Of a DNA stretch of 8,705 nucleotides, positions 6,998 to 8,705 are shown piece by piece. The notes below the pieces were generated by a model, which saw nothing but the letters and a program-made list of their open reading frames with translations, was not told where the DNA came from and ran no database searches. Both the position numbers and the translations under genes were made by a program. The stretch is from Paracoccaceae bacterium (GTDB taxonomy: Bacteria; Pseudomonadota; Alphaproteobacteria; Rhodobacterales; Rhodobacteraceae), in NCBI GenBank assembly GCA_011525185.1, contig WTIQ01000218.1, positions 1-8,705 of the forward strand, given 5' to 3'. The first letter of the stretch is position 1. Every line of letters starts with the position of its first letter.

Positions 6998-7375
6998 TTA
7001 CCCTTCTTTTTTGGCACGATAGTTGGTTTGTTCTGCAATCCGTGCAGATTTACCACGACGCGAGCGTAGATAGTAGAGCTTGGCCCGCCGCACGCGGCCG
7101 CGTCTTACAACGGTGATCGAGTCAATATTTGTGGAATGAAGAGGAAACACCCGCTCAACGCCTTCGCCAAACGAGATTTTGCGCACTGTGAAGGAACCAG
7201 CAACGCCACTTCCGTTTTTACGTGCAATGCAAACGCCTTCATAGTTCTGAACCCGCGTCCGTGAACCCTCGGTTACTTTATAACCGACACGTACAGTGTC
7301 TCCGGCTTTGAAATCTGGAATATCCTTTCCAAGGGAGGCAACATGCTCTGCCTCTAGCTGTGCGATCAAATCCAT
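6998..7375 (-). CDS. rplS: 50S ribosomal protein L19
   Basis: L19 sits at the 30S-50S interface and contributes to an intersubunit bridge. The 125-residue protein shows the family pattern: FKAGDTVRVGYKVTEGSRTR (22-41), QNYEGVCIARKNGSG (43-57), FTVRKISFGEGVERVFPLHS (62-81), then VVRRGRVRRAKLYYLRSRRG (89-108). ATG 7375 follows a strong AAAGGAGA site (7381-7388). It is co-transcribed with rpmE. In many proteobacteria rplS follows trmD in the rpsP-rimM-trmD-rplS operon. Here the upstream neighbour is an unrelated hydrolase closed by its own terminator, so rplS must have its own promoter in the 494-bp gap; a TATACT -10-like hexamer lies on the minus strand at 7472-7477, without a convincing -35. 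Confidence 0.98.
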   Translation of the reverse strand: MDLIAQLEAEHVASLGKDIPDFKAGDTVRVGYKVTEGSRTRVQNYEGVCIARKNGSGVAGSFTVRKISFGEGVERVFPLHSTNIDSITVVRRGRVRRAKLYYLRSRRGKSARIAEQTNYRAKKEG

Positions 7376-7380
7376 CGCTT

Positions 7381-7410
7381 TCTCCTTTGCTTACGGTTTC
7401 ATCCGTAAAG
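7381..7410 (-). promoter_or_regulatory. rplS leader hairpin next to the ribosome binding site
   Basis: On the minus-strand transcript a 6-bp hairpin (TTACGG, six-base loop, CCGTAA; plus coordinates 7391-7408) ends two bases before the AAAGGAGA ribosome binding site of rplS (7381-7388). The stem does not cover the site, but it could position or stabilise it, or serve as a protein-binding site for feedback control of L19. Its function is inferred only from position. Confidence 0.35.
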
Positions 7411-7646
7411 ATTTGCGCGCCTCAGAGCTCTTGTGCTTTCACTGGGTCCTCATATCGCCTGAGCCCAACAGAGTATAAGATCGTCCTTACTTAGCAGTCC
7501 GAAAATGCCTTTAGGCGATGCAAAGCAGCATGCCACATCGTCGGATGGGCGCGTGTAGCATTATTTTCTCAATGATGACAAGGGGTTCTTTTTAGCTTTA
7601 GATGCAGTATGCTGGAGAGTGGCTCAAAAGTCCATGAAAGCGCTTA

Positions 7647-7781
7647 AAAAGACCTCTGCATAACGCTGCTCCCATTTATAAATGAGGGCCGCGCCTGCTG
7701 GGTGTCGCAGGCAGGCGCGGGCCAGTTGTACCACTGGGCAGGGTGTTTGTGCTATAGTTCTCTAATGCTCAGAGGTCTTTT
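7647..7781. ncRNA. Candidate structured RNA or miniature inverted-repeat element (orientation unknown)
   Basis: A perfect 12-bp inverted repeat, AAAAGACCTCTG (7647-7658) and CAGAGGTCTTTT (7770-7781), encloses about 110 bp. Inside it, GGCC plus GCGCCTGC (7687-7698) pairs with GCAGGCGC plus GGCC (7711-7723), 12 bp with one bulged G and a 12-base loop. Between them CTGC-CCA (7666-7674, with a two-base bulge) can pair with TGGGCAG (7735-7741). The result is a long rod: closing stem, asymmetric bubble, middle stem, GC-rich apical hairpin. That shape recalls 6S RNA, but I cannot match conserved 6S sequence and the neighbours are not the usual ones. On the minus strand the closing stem is followed by a run of five T, compatible with RNA 3'-end formation. 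The alternative is an old MITE whose 12-bp ends resemble insertion-sequence termini; I find no clean target duplication. No protein is encoded here. Confidence 0.35.
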
Positions 7782-7805
7782 ACACTATGCTTTTAGTTGC
7801 CCCCC

Positions 7806-7836
7806 AAAAAAAAGAAGTGGGGGCAGATGCCCCCAC
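7806..7836 (-). terminator. Strong intrinsic terminator of the alpha/beta hydrolase gene
   Basis: A perfect 8-bp stem, GTGGGGGC (7817-7824) with GCCCCCAC (7829-7836), closes a 4-base loop. On the minus strand it is followed by TTC and then eight Ts (7806-7813). It lies 33 bp past the hydrolase stop and isolates that gene from rplS-rpmE. Confidence 0.93.
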
Positions 7837-7869
7837 GTCTGAATTAAAGAATGTCTTCTTTATGAGTGC

Positions 7870-8682
7870 TTAGCGGTTCACACGAGCCGCGATGTCTTGT
7901 AGCGCCTCGGCGAGGCCAGTGACATTACTGAACATGGGCAAATGACTCGTAGCCAATGAATAGACAGCTTCAACAGGCTGAGCTTCGTACATGCCTCGTT
8001 GTTGTGCGACTGGAATGGCTCTGTCATCTGTACATTCGACGTAATACTTTGGAATTGAACCATAATTTTCCGCACTAAGAGAGACTGCTTCGCCCAGCGG
8101 TCCAACAGGCTCAGCAACCAGATAAGGACCAGCAGCGGCGAAAGCGTCTAAAGGCACATCATGACCAACGGCTGAATGCAAAGCGTCATCTTTGATTACA
8201 ACAGTTGTTCCATCTTCGGAAAATTGCAGATTGTTCAAAGCGACGGAATCTTCAACTCCGTTGATCGCATCCATAAAGGATGCCCCATCAGGTAGCATAA
8301 AGGCACAAACATAGACCAAAGCGGCAATTTTCTCTGGTACCATTTCAGCCGTTTGGCTCGCTACGACTCCGCCGAAACTATGCGAAACCAAAATGGTTTT
8401 TCCATCAACATTGTTGATTTCATTCGCGACCGTTTCTGCGTAGCTTGCCAGGCTTACATCGCTAGGCGCTGTTTTATCGCTGCCATGCGCAGGAAGGTCT
8501 GGGGTCGCATATTGTGCAGCATCGCCCATTTCTTGGGTTAGCCCTTGCCATTGCCATCCACCCATCCAAGCCGAATGAATAAATGTGTAATGTGGGTTTT
8601 CTGATGCATGAAGCGTTGCGGGCACAGATAGTATCCCAGCCGTTAGCAAAGCTGGTATTAATTGACGTAGATTTCTAAACAC
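7870..8682 (-). CDS. Secreted alpha/beta hydrolase (plant-esterase/SABP2-like)
   Basis: This is an alpha/beta-fold serine hydrolase, probably an esterase, of the group resembling plant methyl esterases and hydroxynitrile lyases; the substrate is unknown. Residues 1-26 are a signal peptide (basic MFRNLR, hydrophobic core, cleavage likely after ATLHA), so the enzyme is exported to the periplasm or beyond. The mature protein starts with FIHSAWMGGWQW (34-45), the family oxyanion segment usually read VHGAWHGGWCW, then TPDLPAHGSD (60-69). The nucleophile is Ser102 in VSHSFGG, the acid is Asp220 (or 219) in CTDDRAIP, and the base is His247 in ATSHLPMF. The elbow is S-x-S-x-G rather than G-x-S-x-G. 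The start is GTG 8682: an in-frame TGA lies five codons upstream, and AGAGGA (8691-8696) is seven to eight bases away. It appears monocistronic with its own terminator; its promoter lies beyond the window. Confidence 0.9.
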   Translation of the reverse strand: MFRNLRQLIPALLTAGILSVPATLHASENPHYTFIHSAWMGGWQWQGLTQEMGDAAQYATPDLPAHGSDKTAPSDVSLASYAETVANEINNVDGKTILVSHSFGGVVASQTAEMVPEKIAALVYVCAFMLPDGASFMDAINGVEDSVALNNLQFSEDGTTVVIKDDALHSAVGHDVPLDAFAAAGPYLVAEPVGPLGEAVSLSAENYGSIPKYYVECTDDRAIPVAQQRGMYEAQPVEAVYSLATSHLPMFSNVTGLAEALQDIAARVNR

Positions 8683-8705
8683 CGTTACATCCTCTCATCA
8701 TTGAC

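Larger units (their letters stand above)
7376..7869. other. 494-bp gene-free region between the hydrolase and rplS
   Basis: I find no convincing protein or tRNA gene here on either strand. From the hydrolase side it holds a weak 7-bp hairpin TAAAGAA/TTCTTTA (7845-7862), the strong hydrolase terminator (7806-7836), the 135-bp inverted-repeat element (7647-7781), about 235 bp (7411-7646) with only a possible -10 hexamer TATACT (minus, 7472-7477), and the rplS leader hairpin and ribosome binding site. A plus-strand ATGACA (7575-7580), 16 bases, TTTAGA (7597-7602) arrangement could be a weak promoter reading into the inverted-repeat element. Confidence 0.7.

Noticed and set aside
7640..7790. Recent MITE insertion with target duplication
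   Set aside because: The bases flanking the 12-bp inverted repeats do not match at any tested TSD length from 2 to 4; an old insertion is still possible, so only the definite call was rejected.
7560..7800. tRNA, tmRNA or SRP RNA gene in the long intergenic region
   Set aside because: No T-arm GTTCRA motif, no cloverleaf, no SRP GGAAG tetraloop region and no tmRNA-like ends on either strand.

Overview
The window looks like chromosomal DNA of an alphaproteobacterium with moderate G+C. The evidence is a cysteine-free L31, lipid A/Kdo genes (so a Gram-negative envelope), and a DUF721 protein beside a DsbA-like thioredoxin and a divergent mutY, an order I recall from Caulobacter and Rhodobacter relatives. 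I cannot place it reliably below class; Rhodobacterales or a Hyphomonas-like marine lineage is my best guess.

Layout. Bases 1-737 (minus) hold the first 245 residues of an AlkB-type membrane alkane hydroxylase, cut off by the window edge. It lies 19 bp downstream of mutY (757-1821, minus, GTG start). A 78-bp divergent intergenic region separates mutY from a plus-strand run: a DUF721/DciA-like protein (1900-2409), a membrane-anchored DsbA-like thioredoxin (2432-3118) and a family III CoA-transferase (3119-4228). The CoA-transferase start directly abuts the preceding stop and sits where smc is expected. A convergent 48-bp gap leads to a minus-strand envelope operon, transcribed waaA-like gene then lpxK, with an ATGA overlap. 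Upstream of it is an AT-rich region with a palindrome. Next comes the minus-strand ribosomal pair rplS-rpmE, ending in a perfect GC-rich terminator. The last gene (7870-8682, minus) encodes a secreted alpha/beta hydrolase of the plant-esterase-like type and ends in a very strong intrinsic terminator.

How the genes work together. The waaA-like gene and lpxK would act in lipid A/Kdo assembly. rplS and rpmE supply two large-subunit ribosomal proteins. mutY is base excision repair, and the DUF721 protein probably helps load the replicative helicase. AlkB, the CoA-transferase and the hydrolase look like accessory metabolism.

The only long gene-free stretch is 7376-7869. It holds the rplS leader with a hairpin against its ribosome binding site, a 135-bp element closed by a perfect 12-bp inverted repeat around a GC-rich inner hairpin, and the hydrolase terminator. 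The 135-bp element (7647-7781) is the least explained structure here; it could be an unannotated small RNA or an old miniature mobile element. The other notable signals are a Kdo-transferase homologue lacking several family-defining residues and its membrane anchor, and a CoA-transferase that stops early at its terminal LGEN motif. I saw no defence system, phage or CRISPR.
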